NCBI RefSeq assembly: GCF_021155765.1
Contig: NC_060112.1
Span: 11,718,001 to 11,782,000 of the forward strand
Source of the DNA: Diprion similis
Lineage: Eukaryota > Arthropoda > Insecta > Hymenoptera > Diprionidae
Length of the DNA stretch: 64,000 nt
Direction: 5' to 3'
A model generated the notes under the pieces. It did no database searches and was not told the origin of the DNA. It saw only the letters and a list, made by a program, of their open reading frames with translations. A program made the translations under genes and the position numbers. Below are positions 24,621 to 37,452 of this stretch, in pieces. Each line of letters opens with the position of its first letter. Within the stretch, counting starts at the first letter, position 1.

Positions 24621-24967
24621 ACACATACATACATACGGACATGTGTATCCATCGGAAAGACAATGGGGCCCCCTAGTTGCCCCCGAGCTTGAGGCCGCGC
24701 GATCGACGACTATATCGCGGACAGCGTTGTGGTGGGCGGAAGTTCCGGGACCAGGAGCGGGCGACGCGCCCCCCTTTCGCCCCCCTTTCGCCCCCCGCCA
24801 TCGTGCCCGACGCTGCACGTCGCCTCCGTTGGTATTTGCGGAACCGCATCGCGAGTCGGAAGACCTCTGCGCCAACGATGTGGTACACTGACCTACTCTC
24901 CGCGATTCCCGCCCCCCCACCCTGCCCGCAGATTCACGCCGCAACCGCCTCTCCCTCTCCCCCCCCC

Positions 24968-24985
24968 CTCTCTCTCTCTCTCTAT
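24968..24985. repeat. (CT)n microsatellite
   Basis: About nine CT units beside a C-run. Confidence 0.85.
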
Positions 24986-26138
24986 CTTTCTCTCTTCCTT
25001 ACTTTGTAAGTGTGTGTAAGCATGCGAGCGATGGTTCAGGCTGCGTGAATGTGGAACCAGCCTCGCATCGGTATGAGCCAAGTGCCGATATACAGACTCG
25101 GAAAGAAAGGCAGTGGGCAAACAGGTTGAAGAAGCTTGTAATTCCACGCTGTTCCTGCACCTCGTTATGCCTAAGAGAGTTCGATGTTGAGAAGATCCGC
25201 GACCCTGTCATTGCTCCCTGTGATCAAAGCTGGCTCTTTATCGATCGAGATCGATACTCCCATCCGACTTTCGAGTTCAAGGCAGTCCGTCTAACCAGAG
25301 AGCTTTGATCTATGCGGATACACTTCCGCACAAGCCTCGCGTGGATTTGCCGATGGGATTCGGGCGCTCGAGATAAACCGGAAGACGACGTTGAAGAGGT
25401 GGAAGGGGACGCGGCCCTGACACTGGAATCGATACCAACGAGGCTCTGGAGCCTCCAACCTTCTTTGCTACCGTCACTCTTGATGCGATGCGAGTATGTA
25501 TGTACGTAGTGGAGGAGAAATTTCACCGAGGAGTCGACTGCCTCCGCTGCCTGCAGTCCCCCGAATACCTAATGCCCGTTTCGCTCGGCGCAAATGTCAA
25601 AGAACCAAGTCGCGAGCGACGACGCATCTTAGAGTTTTCATATGGGGGTGGATGAGGTGATGAAGATTTTTGATAAAAATGTAAGGAAACTTTCCCGACT
25701 ACTTACATATAAGCAGCGTGGTATCCAGAGTGGATTTTTTTGAGGAGCCTGACGTCTTCGTATGTTATTATATATCTATCCAGTGGTAACCACGCACGGA
25801 AGCACTGGTCACCGAATTTCTTGGCTTCTTGTCAACTTGCACATTCCAACTTGCACGAATTATTATTCTTTGTATTAAGATTATCTGATATCTCTCGACT
25901 ATCGCCTATTTTTATTCCCGATTTAAGATTAATTAACAATTCGTGCGTCCGTGCTGCGTCTAGTCCGTCTGTCCACAGTGTCCACCAGCACACTATTGCC
26001 GATTTCTTAACGACAATTTTTACACCCACAGCACCTTTTCTTTCTCGATCCCGGTAATTCGGTCGTACAGAAGCGACCGACCGAGATGATTTTCGATTGA
26101 GAATTTTGAAGACTTCGTATCTACGCTTATCAGGATTG

Positions 26139-26187
26139 ACGATGATGATGCTGCTGCTGCTGCTGTTGCTGCTACTGCTCCTGCTGA
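26139..26187. repeat. GAT/GCT-type trinucleotide repeat
   Basis: GAT units pass into imperfect TGC units (with TTGC, TACTGC and TCCTGC interruptions). It gives Leu-rich or Ala-rich open frames that are not supported as genes. Confidence 0.8.
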
Positions 26188-26979
26188 TCTTCGTATCTTA
26201 TGGGATTCAATTTTTTGTGAAAATTTCTTCCGACCTTTACTATTTAAATGGAAACTTTCAACCAGCAACGACACACTGATTATATTCACAATTAATGATC
26301 TTGCGGATCCAAAATCCCGTATATTCCTTTACCGGTTTTATTCGATGTCAGCTTCACGGTGCAGATGACAATAGCTGTTGTCACTTGTCGTTGAACTCGT
26401 GTATATTTTATTCACAAACAAGGTTATTAAACGAAAGAGTTGAACGTGTACCGGACAGAGTGGTGTACGTATCAATTACTTTTTACCGCTCCTCAATATC
26501 GGGGTAAAAATATATTCGAAAACTTGTACAAGTTTTCAAATATCGAGTGTATAAACAATATGCACGGAAGCATGTCTTCGTCGTTTTTGCGGGTTTTCTT
26601 TATTTTTCCTCACTGTTTGTTTATTTTCGCAAGTTTCGCTCTCGTAGCAAATATTCTTGTTATTAAATTCTCGTCGTGCTCGTTCCCTGCACTGTTATTG
26701 TTGTTTTTGTTGTTGTTTTTCCCTACCAACGTCTGCACTCTCGGTGTGTGTACACTGTAATACGAAATGAAACTAATTTTCTAAAAGTACCGAAGAAGCG
26801 AACTGGATGGCCTGTGGGCCCTTACTGTGAGGGGCCTTGCGTGGTTTGGACGGGCCCCTACTCGGGGCCTCCTTGGGCCCCCCCACCTCCGCGACAATTT
26901 CAAGCCAGCCCCCCTCCCCCCGGTTCTACACCCCCACCACCGCGGCCAATTCCCTTCTCGCCTCTTCCTACCTCCACCT

Positions 26980-27011
26980 GTGGCTCTGTGGCTCTGTGGC
27001 TCTGTGACTCC
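26980..27011. repeat. 8-bp tandem repeat (GTGGCTCT)
   Basis: Three perfect units and a fourth imperfect one (GTGACTCC). Confidence 0.85.
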
Positions 27012-27296
27012 GAAGAGCGACGCTATCTGCACCACGCGGAAGCTCGTAATGGTCCCGCATGAAATGCGGTGTACAGCTACGCGAGACGCCGCCGTTGCCA
27101 AAGATGATGCAAATTTTTACACGGATGGACATGCATTGTGATATGCTGATGAGGATGGGGCAACGGCTCGATTTTATGCCTCGCCTTTGTACGCCGACGA
27201 TCGCGATGTGTTTTTCAATGGTTCGGCCTTCGTTCCACCGACACAAGAACAATAGTTGCCATTTTTCACCAACATCTACCTACGATAGATTCTTAC

Positions 27297-27354
27297 CTGA
27301 GAAATTGATTCGCCAATTCAATGATCTGATTGTAAGGAGTGTGTTTTTGTTCAT
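27297..27354 (-). CDS. Candidate first coding exon of the zinc-finger gene
   Basis: On the minus strand an ATG at 27352-27354 opens 19 codons (MNKNTLLTIRSLNWRINFS) plus one base. It ends at a strong donor, CTCAG|GTAAGA. The exon therefore ends in phase 1, as required by the acceptor at 19921-19922, and joining gives an uninterrupted frame across the large exon. No conserved motif supports it, and about one candidate donor in three would fit the phase by chance. Other upstream exons remain possible. Confidence 0.25.
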
Positions 27355-30300
27355 GAAGAATGGAGGTAAGGAAGGAACGCAAAAGCTCGGACATTCTTTC
27401 ATCTTTTCGATTATCATGTGAATCAGAAAAATATAAGACGTACTATGATTGTGTAAATAATTTATCCTTCGGATTTACTTCACTATATACTTGCTTTTAT
27501 TCTGGGATGAACTTTTATCTTGGTAGGTGGTTTTGAGCATTTTCTTAATCGGGAACAAGTGGTTTACATATACCTGTTGAAACACAATGTTCGAATCACG
27601 CATGTGAAAAGCATGTTCCTCCAAAGAGTTCGACGTGTCAGTTTTCCCCGTGTATCTACTGTATACGTAAAAAACGCCTTTCGCGAGCATACGAAATACA
27701 ATTCATTATCTTCGACTTATCTTTTTCAGTCGCGTGTACGACAAGGTGTGTTTAACCGTTACTGCAAATTATGGCTGAATTTACTGAATCAAAAATACTA
27801 TCGGGACTAAAGTATTGACTTTGGTAGCCTCTTCTTGTAAATGAAGAAAATCACTTGTTAGAACAAATTCACTCACGTTACTTGGTGAAATTTGAACGCA
27901 ACAAAGAATCGAATGTTGTAACGGGGAATGAAATGTGATTGAATTTCATAATTGCATAAATGATTGTCTTGCAAACGTTTTTGAATTTGGACAATATTTT
28001 AATCGGTTACTTTCCAAACTTACTTACGAAAATTCGAATGTTTGTCGTACGACGATTATCACGATAACATGAAAACTGTATTTCCATTCTTTGACTTTAG
28101 GAATGTGTATTTAAACATCCAGTCGAATAAATACCGTTGCCAAATACTCGCTACACGTGGTTTAACATCACTTGGAGAATAGTGGCGTTCTTGTTCGATG
28201 TGTCGATATATTACTCATTCGTTCTATACGAAACTGTTATAACATTATGCCTACGCTTGGTTGAACATGTATTTAAACCCCACGAAATCGGTTCGATCAA
28301 GCGAATGCGAATATTGTTTTAAGCGTCCTACATAAGAATTTAAATCGCCTTCGCAAATTTCATGCGTTTATGATATATAATACTAGTTAACGGGAATTGA
28401 ATTTTAAATAATTTAAATACCAGACAGTATGATTCTGCACAAAACATGCAGCAAGATTTCAGTCCATTGCGCTTTTACAATTCAGTAGTATTCATCATGC
28501 CACAAGTGATTTTTGAATCTTTTCTAGATCAGTACGGTATTCAAAATTTGCAGAAATTTACTCGAAAGGGTCTTCAAACGTGAGGGATTTCCATGCATAA
28601 TATCGGCAGTTGATAACCATCAATTTAGACCGTCTGTGGTCGACGACAGTTGCGGCTAATTAGCCACCAACACAATTCGCTTCTTGCTAAAAGCATTCGA
28701 ACTCAATTTCTCCTGACACGCAAGCTTCAGCCAGCGGTATAAATTAAAACCACAGAACGCGATGTTAACTTGACATCAAAGACACATATTATATTATTCA
28801 GGGCTTCAATTGTGCAATTAAAAAATACAAAAGGATTTAAAACTGTTGAGAATCGTCATGATTTACTGCCACCATTAATAAACATGGCGTAGAGTGATTT
28901 TGCGATGAAAATAATGTCGCTCACATCAACTCTACACTTGATTTACGACAGGGATTCTCACGTTATGCAGCTAAAGTTGCGGTGATAACTTTTGAGAAAA
29001 TACAGCGATGCTTATTCCTACAAGTCAGTAATTTGAGTAAGAAAAATTTGGGGAGTCAGATTTGTGGGTGAAAATAAATGTTTATTATAAATTCGTGCAA
29101 TCGATCGTAGTTGGCGATTGATCAATCAATTTTATTTTCCCTCAAAATAGCTCCTCATTACAAAGTATAAGGCATTACAGGTATCCGTAGACATCGCAGG
29201 CTTCCACGGCAACAACTTTTTAACACAAAACACTAACGTAGGTGCGTATATATTAATTGGCAGATGATTTCGCAAGGTTGTTATGTGGTTACCTTCAGAA
29301 GGTAACTCGTACCCACCGACTGCCCATTCGCCTTTTCATGTTGTACATGTACATACATACATACATCGTATGAGTCTGTACACCTGAAATTAATTAAAAC
29401 CGTTGCAAAATTTTTATTATATCGTCTAATTTGTCGAGAGTTTAGCCGTGTAGTAAAGGGGATGTTTCGTACGCTTTCAGCACATACCTCGTCATGCTGT
29501 TGAATCGCGAGAGACTGACTGCAGAGCGTTGTACCTCGTACGCTCGCCTTTTGCATCACGGAAGAGACGCGCCTTCTTCATTCCAACCTGCACACACCGT
29601 TCTATCCATTTGTTTCCCTCTCTCTCCTTCTTTTTTTCGTCGAAACTGTAACCGCATCCTCGCGTTTACTCTGTAATTAAACCAAATAATTCTTAAATGT
29701 AAAACATACCTGCAGTGCGTGTATGTAAAATTATAACGTTGACGAGAAACTATAATTCTTTGAAACTGAAACTGTTTATTTGTTTTTATTTATTTTTTTT
29801 AAACAAACGTGTGGTAATACGGTGTCTAACACGAATGATGCAATATTAATTTTCTTCTTTTAATCGAGTTTCGAATATCGTTAAAATATATTTCAGATGT
29901 AAAACAGCGTAAGTATGTCTCCTTCAAAGTTGAATAAGGGCGTATTTCATGTGATATGAATTAGTTGAAATATCAATTTTACTTTTATAAGTCTGACAGT
30001 TATATAATGAATTTTTAACGATGTGAAGTGCAGAATTATCACAACAGCGCACAATTTATCCGCTTCAAATTCCGTAAAGCTGTTTTTGTACTCTTCGTTG
30101 CAAGGTACCGTCACTTTTCTTATAACGTGTTCATTTTGACAGGTACCTACCGCTGAAGAAAGGAAGGAAAGAAGGAAGGAAAGAATATAAGCGAATGAAG
30201 GATAAAAGGGCGAGGGAAAAAAAAAAGTTGTCATCTTTTGCGAGGAGTTTGAGTGACCTCGTGAATTGCGAGGTGGGTTCGACGCAAGCAAGGGTTTTAT

Positions 30301-31308
30301 TGCAGTTTACCTCTAGTTCCGAAGGCAACCGGAGAAAAGGGAGGCGGGAAAAAATTCGTGACAATGAATCGCCGGGCAACAAAGTGGTGTAAATAGCGGT
30401 CGGTAACGGTGTGTCCGACATTTTCAAAACGGTAAGGAGAGGAAAAAAATGTTTTTTCTCTTGTAGGTCCCGAAGGACCGAGTGGCACAAATTTCGAATA
30501 GCGGTTCCCCGCGTTTTTTCATCCTCTTTTTGTCTTTTACAGTTTCAAAGTCCGCTAAACCCTTTAACTGCCGGTAACCGTTTTCTCGACGGTTTGGCTT
30601 TTTGATTTTGGGACTTTTCGGGCCGCTCAAACTCACCTAAAGGTAAGCTTCTATTTTCATTCAGGATTAACGCAACGCCGAGAGAAATTTCTAGTTGCGG
30701 TTACTGTACAGATTTTGAATATCTTCATCTCTCACCATAATCAAAAGATAAAGTTTCGGGTTGATATGATAATTAGTTTTGCATGTGTGACCAGAAAATC
30801 TATTACGTGATACTGTTCTTTTTTATTGTAAAGACACTGAATTGATGTTGAGAGCTTCATTAGTAGTGAATCAAACGAATCGATTAAACGTCGCAATTAC
30901 CTAACGATGTGGTAGGTATCGACCACTGTAATCACACCGATCGGTATTTCGAACCACATTTACTTCTAATTTAAACAATATTTAAATCCTTATTCTAAAG
31001 ATAGAGTCCGTTCCATTGATTAGAATTTCCTGAGAGCACGTGGATTACTTTTCTCACCGAGGAGGAGTTTCGTCCAACTTTCTTCCTGGGTCGGACAACT
31101 TTAACCGTGGCAAATGAAAACGACGCTTTTTACGTGTGACAAATGTTATACAACCGTCCTGAAGCAGTTAATTAATTAAAACTCTTACCGCGCGGACAGA
31201 CCAAATCTGTTATACAGCTGCGACTCTCCTACTAGCAGTACAAGTTCCATTAAACAATAGTTCGATTCACTGCACGTTGAGCAGTACATGCCTACGCCAT
31301 AGCCATCA

Positions 31309-31353
<45 letters not shown>
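31309..31353. repeat. (CTGTTG)n hexanucleotide repeat
   Basis: About seven and a half perfect units. On the minus strand one frame reads alternating Asn-Ser. Confidence 0.9.
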
Positions 31354-32407
31354 GCCGCACAAGCTTGGCAGGCGTAAGAGCGGCGGGTATAATAATACTT
31401 TCTTCGCACTGCAGCGACTGGCGGTACCATTCACTCACTCTTTTGCGAGCGTTGATCCAAATCCTGCTGGTGGTGTAAACGTGCATATCTGTGTACGCAG
31501 TTTACATACATTTTCGTCATTTTTATTCCAATTACACGGGACGAGGGCTTTTTTTATTACCGTATGATCGTTACACATATCTCGTATCCCATATAAAAAA
31601 GTATTCGTCAACGCGGAAATTACTCCGATCGTTTTTCTACTGGGTTGGACACTGTCGATAGTTTCTTTTTCTCATTATTTACAAAACGTAAGGTCTTATA
31701 GATGTAACTTGTGAAGTTGGTCGAATAGCGTTTTATTAAAACGAAAATCGTTCGTCGAGGGGAAAAAGATTCAATTTAAACGATAAGTTAATCCACAACC
31801 TAAAAAAATTATTTTAATTCGATTAAATCGATGCCTATTCGTGGTTCGAGAAGACTTCTTTTCCTCCGATCATTTTCATGTTTCGAGTATTTCCCACCCG
31901 CGCGTCAAGCCTGCAAATATTTTGACACGGGACCTTCCGGAACTGGGTAAAATTTACGATCTGTTTGCACCCCGCAAACTTGGACGAGCATCACCGGGAC
32001 GTTTGGGCAACGACATTGGCGTCTGCACCCTGACCGTCCTCCTTCACCGTTACCTCGGCCCACAGAGCCTGACCGAAGCTAACTATCGCAAGGACGAGTA
32101 GTACTTCTCCTCGGGTCCTCTTTTGCCGGTAAGTTTATTGGGACCAATAAACTGGCGGCGACTTATTAGGCCTCAGGGCCTTCTGACTTTATGACAAACT
32201 TTCGTCGCGCATCTCTCCGTATGAATATTCCGGTATTCCTGCATCAGCGATAGTCTCTGTTTTTCTCTAGAAGCAACATTTTTTCTCTCGCTCTTATCTA
32301 AAAAACTTGTCGTAGGGATTTTGAAAAAAAATCGCTTCTCGCTGAAGAATAATTCTTAAATGTAAGTTCGAAAGTTCACTCATTTGAATAACACGGGGAA
32401 GGTATGG

Positions 32408-32435
32408 TTTTTTTTTTTTTTTTTTTTTTTTTTTT
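32408..32435. repeat. Poly-T run
   Basis: About 28 consecutive T residues. Confidence 0.9.
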
Positions 32436-32514
32436 CGAGTAACAATTTTCGCCACAAAAATATCCATGGCACCGAGAAAAATCCTTGGCTCAATGAATGC
32501 AAGAGGTAAAAAGG

Positions 32515-32780
32515 CACGAAAGTCACGAGCCTCGACTCGAAAGTCAATTTCATGTAAAAATTCAGTTTTAAACATCTTTTGTGGCTAAACTGTTGACTTA
32601 ACAGAGAAAGAAAAAATTCGAATTACAAATTTGTAAGCAATTTTGATGTATGCAAAAATATCTACAGAATAAAGTCTGCAAATTCTAATGGCTCACAAGT
32701 TATAAGCCTTGAAAATTAATTCTATGTAAAAGTTTATGTTTATCTTGAAACGTCTTTAGTGAGTAAAATATTGAGTTTAC
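32515..32780. repeat. Diverged direct duplication, spacing ~172 bp
   Basis: Segments near 32519-32605 and 32694-32780 share an order of words. Examples are CACGAG..CCT versus CACAAG..CCTTG, AATTTCATGTAAAAATT versus AATTCTATGTAAAAGTT, AACATCTTTTGTGGCTAAA versus AACGTCTTTAGTGAGTAAA, and TTGACTTA versus TTGAGTTTA. A third partial copy may start near 32809. Confidence 0.45.
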
Positions 32781-34146
32781 ACAAAAAATTCAAAAGACAA
32801 TTTACTAGAGAATTTAATTCTCTGTAAAACACTTCCGGCATCAAGTCCGTATCATTGAATTTAGTCGAGTAGTAACAATCTGAAAAAAATTACGTTTTCT
32901 CAGTATTGTTCAAATGATAATTCCATATCAACTCCAAGAGCGATATTTTGAAATTCGATTTAAGAAATACTCTTCCGCCAGGATTATTTTTTCTCGATCT
33001 TGTAAAAGAAGTTGCATCCGAACGAAACAATCTGACGTGTTATGTATATGCAGTCACATCTAGTTATATACTTCTATATATTTTGCGCAACGAATCACCT
33101 CATATAGTTTCGTAAATAGTGAACAGAACGACGATTTCGCAAATAAGTTTATTTACCTATCCCACCGCACAATATAGGCAAGTACACCGATTTTTCGCTT
33201 CTACTTTTGTCGCTTTTCCCTCCTCGACTCCCTCCACGATCCGCAGGTTCCTTGATCGGTGCTGCAGTGACTCGTGAACGCTGTGTTTTCTTTTTTGAAT
33301 CGATTCGCTGACCGCCTTAGCAGCAGTCCGCGAAACGTTGAAAGGTATCAACGCCTTCCGTGAGTCCGTCGATAATCCGTCTGTCTTCGTCATCGAATAA
33401 AATCCGCAAGAGAGAAAGAGAGAGACCGCTTAACGAATTTTACATTATTTCTCCTCCCGATTAGCAGCTGCGTCGATCTGTTGCAAAATACGAGGAAATG
33501 TCGAGGAAAAAATTCGCCACATTTTGCATTTCCTCCCCACTCGCCCCATGCGACACGTCCACCACGTTTTAGGTTTGACTCCGTGACCCAGTGAATTTAT
33601 TGCAACACATACATTTTTGCAATTTACGACAGTCACGCGCCTCTTCCTTATGTCAGGCAGCGCGAGACGAACCGAAGACTTTTGCAAACAATGCGTTTGT
33701 TTGACGATACGTTTGAGGGCGGGTATCAACAGGGCGCAAATATTGACCGGAAATACGAGTAGACGAGGCATTTATGGAAATCCTTGTCCTGCGGATCATG
33801 GAGAACGAATCCTCGTCCTTTTAAGCAATGCTGCGACAACTGTTCGACATGTGTTCCTGGCGTTTCGACCTCTTCAAGTTCTGCCGTGGACGCACCTCGG
33901 GGCTTGTATATTTTCGACACCCGGGTGTAATTCATTGTCCGGAACAATGCGACACCATCTTTCCACGAGGAAATTGCGTCGGAACACGCGTCCAGACACG
34001 CGTTTGAAGATCGTGATATACGGCTCGGTCGTGTGTCTGCAATAAATTTTCACGATTCTTAGTTTTGGCAAACTCCGATCGCACGGTGGGTGCGAAATCT
34101 CATGCGGAAATGATTAGGTAAGTCCTTGAATTCTCGAGTTGGACGG

Positions 34147-34336
34147 TTCAGTTTTTTCAATATAGAAATTACGGATTCAAAATTCAGGTTTGAATTAATA
34201 CTTTACAATAATGAAATTTTGTAATTTGGCAGAGGAATAAATTGCTGTAGTGTCAAAATCAGGTGCAGTTTTAACAACACAGGAATTACGGGTTCAAAAT
34301 TCAGATTTGAATCAACAGTTTACATTATGAAATTTG
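34147..34336. repeat. Direct duplication, spacing ~118 bp
   Basis: Copy 1 (34147-34217) and copy 2 (34264-34336) both read CAGTTTT, GAATTACGG or GAAATTACGG, TTCAAAATTCAG, TTTGAAT, TTTACA and ATGAAATTT in the same order. The copies are about 80% identical in the core. Confidence 0.7.
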
Positions 34337-36145
34337 ACGAAAGTAATGTGGCTTCATTTTGCGGTAAGAAAACATTTTTCACAGAGTCAAAGCACGCCGA
34401 AAACGTTAACCGTACATAATCCCTCGCTTTATCGAGCTTGCGATTATTAAAACAATCTATGAATATTGGGTAGAGTTTCGATAAAATTTGGATCCAAAAA
34501 GCCGAGATTTTTGCATCGCAATGAATATAAATTGAGAACTTGAGCAGAACTTTATTAAACTCAGTGTAATAATTATAGTTGCAGGTAAGTTTGGTACATG
34601 TGTCATAAATTCCGTGCAATTACTGCGAGAATCTCTAGTCAATCGAGATTTACGGTTATAAGTAAGCATATCCACGGAGGAATGACGGTGACCGTGTTTT
34701 GGCGTTGCTAATTATTTGCAGAGCTAAATAGTTGAAGTGGTTTCGCGCGAGATGGAGGTGATTTCATATATAAATAAGATCTCCTCTCCTTTGTTTCGTC
34801 TGTGACTTCCACTATCGCATGTATAGTCGATCCTCCGCAAACTACTGTTACACTTTATTTAATACATATAATAACTGACCCTGCACATTATCAAGAATGG
34901 TTTGATTTTCATAAGATAAGATCGTTTGTTAATATACTCGTGCTCTTTTCAGAGTTCTAGCGAACGCGGATACCACCTCGAATAGTTCCGCGTCAATGAT
35001 GATCAAAGACTTTCACCGCTACTACAATAATATTAGAGAGTTTCTATGGCCACGTTGACGTCAACAGTTGTTACTACTGATCGTGAGTAATCCACAACCT
35101 TCCGTAATCCTGAAGTACATAAAAAATGCATCACCACTCAAAAATGCAGAAACTTGATCACAGCCTGCCTGAATATTGTAAATAAATCAACGATTTTCTA
35201 GTATCTTGAAAAATCGTTTAGCATCTCCTCGAATCATGAGCTGAAATTTTGAGCAGGAATTTTTCGGGGTGTTAAACATCTCTTGGTCTTGCAGTTAGTT
35301 TCGTTCTCGATTAAACTGTATGTATAACAGTCCAGTGGGCAATTATTGTTGAATTTCAATAGTAGGTCGCTACTGTGGTTACTCAATTGCTTTTTTTTTC
35401 CTCTTGTTTCTTAAAGAGAAAATAAGGAAATAATTATTTAAAAGTAGAATATATAATTATCGTTCGAGTTGATTGAAATCGCTGGCAATTAACTGAGGGC
35501 AGTAATGCGGTGGGTAATAAACTTTTGACGACAGATAAAAATGATTAGAAAAGAAAAAAAAAAAAAGAAAAAAAAAATACGTTGAAATAGAATTACCCCG
35601 TTAATTGGAGAAACAGTCTGCATTCGACGTCTAGTATATCGCAAATTCTCATATTTCGTGCAATTTCATTGATATTTTATTGATTCGTTTATTCATTATT
35701 TTTAGATTCATTTTGAAAGTTATATTCAGCTGTGCATGGCTGAGCAAATCCAGCCAGAGCATTATCTAAGAACGCGACGTAACGAGATGAAAGAAAACGA
35801 CGAATAGATGCGGCGCGGCGGGATAAGGAATCCCTGCCGAGTCCCGGTTTCGATAGTCTTGGACAAAGAATTAGGCCGGAGCGAGAATCGGTTTCAATAT
35901 TTTGAAAGGCTAATTTTCACGGAAACGGTATTTCCTTTTTGGGGGAGGAAAATATTTTCGGGTGGAAAAAATTGTACGCTCGCCGTGGTCTCGGTGCTGT
36001 GACTTCCGTGTTTTCGGATCTGCACGATTTACGAATTTATTACCGTAGCGAAAGGAGGTCGGGCTCCCGGGGCTCGCCCCACCCTTTTGTGTATCGCTTC
36101 CAGCACCGTTGAGATATCGCTTTTCGGTTCCAAAATTTCGTGAAC

Positions 36146-36217
36146 ATGGACTTGACCGGCTACTTACCTCGCTACTTACTTCCTCCGATTTACCTTCCGC
36201 GCGTAAGAAATTCGCAG
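36146..36217 (+). CDS. Candidate short initial coding exon (24 codons)
   Basis: ATG at 36146 (context GAACATGG) opens 24 codons beginning MDLTGYLPRYLLPPIYLPRV. It ends exactly in phase 0 at a full-consensus donor, CAG|GTAAGT. No partner exon was recognised downstream on the plus strand, and no family is suggested by the peptide. It may be a chance combination or the start of an unidentified gene. Confidence 0.2.
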
Positions 36218-36805
36218 GTAAGTTGCAAAAACCACTTGCGATATTTCACCGCAACCCGTCGTAAATGTATAAATTAAACCGAGATCTTCGCAGCGGCCTC
36301 TCGGCTCTTGCCTTTATATAACTATATCCCCGGCCCAAAATCACTGTGCGTACAGCTACGTTCAAAACTACTTGTCGTTTACTCGCCATCACCACAGCCA
36401 CCACCACTTGTCTTCTAGAAATTTACGGTGGTTTTCATAGAACAGGTCTGCGGGCTTCGATGTGGGCAGCGGTTGTACCATTAAACCATTGGGCCAGTTT
36501 TATTGTCCATTAGTCGTCGACCTCCTTCTCTCCTCCTCCTTCTCCTCCACCTCCTCCTCCTTCTCTTCATCCTCATCCTCTTGCACTTGGCAAATTCGAA
36601 TTCCGGGTTTGGGCCGGTGCACTGTCAACGATAAGACGATAGCTTGTAAATCATCCACGCCTTCAAACGTCAGATCTGCAAGGACGCAGCCCGTCATCAT
36701 TCGTATTTCTTTACGGCAGTAATTTTACCGTCTCCCTTGATGTACCCTCGCTACCATTAAATATTGCAAATACTTCGAATCATCGGGTACGGCTGATTTT
36801 TTTAC

Positions 36806-36852
36806 GACTAATTTCATCTTTCCTGTAACTTCAGGTAAAGGTGAAATTAGTC
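36806..36852. other. 47-bp near-perfect hairpin
   Basis: The arm beginning GACTAATTTCATCTTT pairs with AAAGGTGAAATTAGTC through one G-U wobble. An inner CCTG/CAGG extension follows one unpaired T, leaving a loop of about six bases. It is shorter than a typical microRNA precursor and could be a small palindromic element. Confidence 0.7.
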
Positions 36853-37452
36853 AATCGTCGGCTGAGCCGATCGATTTTTAAATTCCCTGAATCGAGCTGG
36901 ATCCATGAAATCCGATCAAGTTGAGCAATATGCCAATGCCGTTGATTAAATTCGAAGAATTATTTTCGAGACCATTTCTTAACATTCACTCTAGACACAC
37001 TGTTTTTCTTCTTATTAACTTTTTTCTTAAATATCATTGCGAAGAGTGCTGAAAAGTACTTGTGCGTGTTCTCGAATTTCACAGAATTCAGTGATCCGCA
37101 CGGGATAGAAAGGTGTATACATTACACATCGAAATTCTTTAACATCGATAATATTTCATCCCTCGAAGCAACGAAATAATTCCACAACAGCGAATAATTT
37201 TCGCGGCACAACAGAGGTCAGTGTTTTGAAATTTTTTCCAGCTAGATGGATGCCTGTTCTACTTCGCACGTGCCCGTACAGTGCAGAATATGTATGTATA
37301 ACTTTCAACTTCGTAGACTGGTGTACGTGTGTACTCGGTGCTTTAATAGCATTAATGCGGATCGTGGCTGCGTCTAGTTATTGTCGCACAGACACGAGCA
37401 CACCTGGATGTGTTCTTCGCGCGTACGATTTCTTCCCGTTAATGGATGGACG

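Larger units (their letters stand above)
19921..27296 (-). other. Probable intron of the zinc-finger gene, with GC-rich and simple-repeat blocks
   Basis: The right-hand (minus-strand) end at 19921 is a good acceptor, so at least the adjoining part is intron. The far end depends on whether the candidate exon at 27297-27354 is real. The stretch 20.9-25.0 kb is GC-rich with CT, G and C runs. Open frames of up to 150 codons occur on both strands but have no domain. The block may include an alternative promoter or enhancers. Confidence 0.4.
27355..36145. other. Long non-coding region with local duplications
   Basis: No gene is supported. It contains a (CTGTTG)n repeat at 31309-31353, a poly-T at 32408-32435, duplicated segments at 32515-32780 and 34147-34336, and isolated consensus plus-strand donors at 34118 and 34585. 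A plus-strand frame of 142 codons at 33617-34045 has no domain. Confidence 0.4.

Noticed and set aside
26676..27141. Pro-rich plus-strand frames of 104-128 codons
   Set aside because: They arise from C-rich low-complexity DNA and an 8-bp tandem repeat; the frames overlap one another and have no domain.
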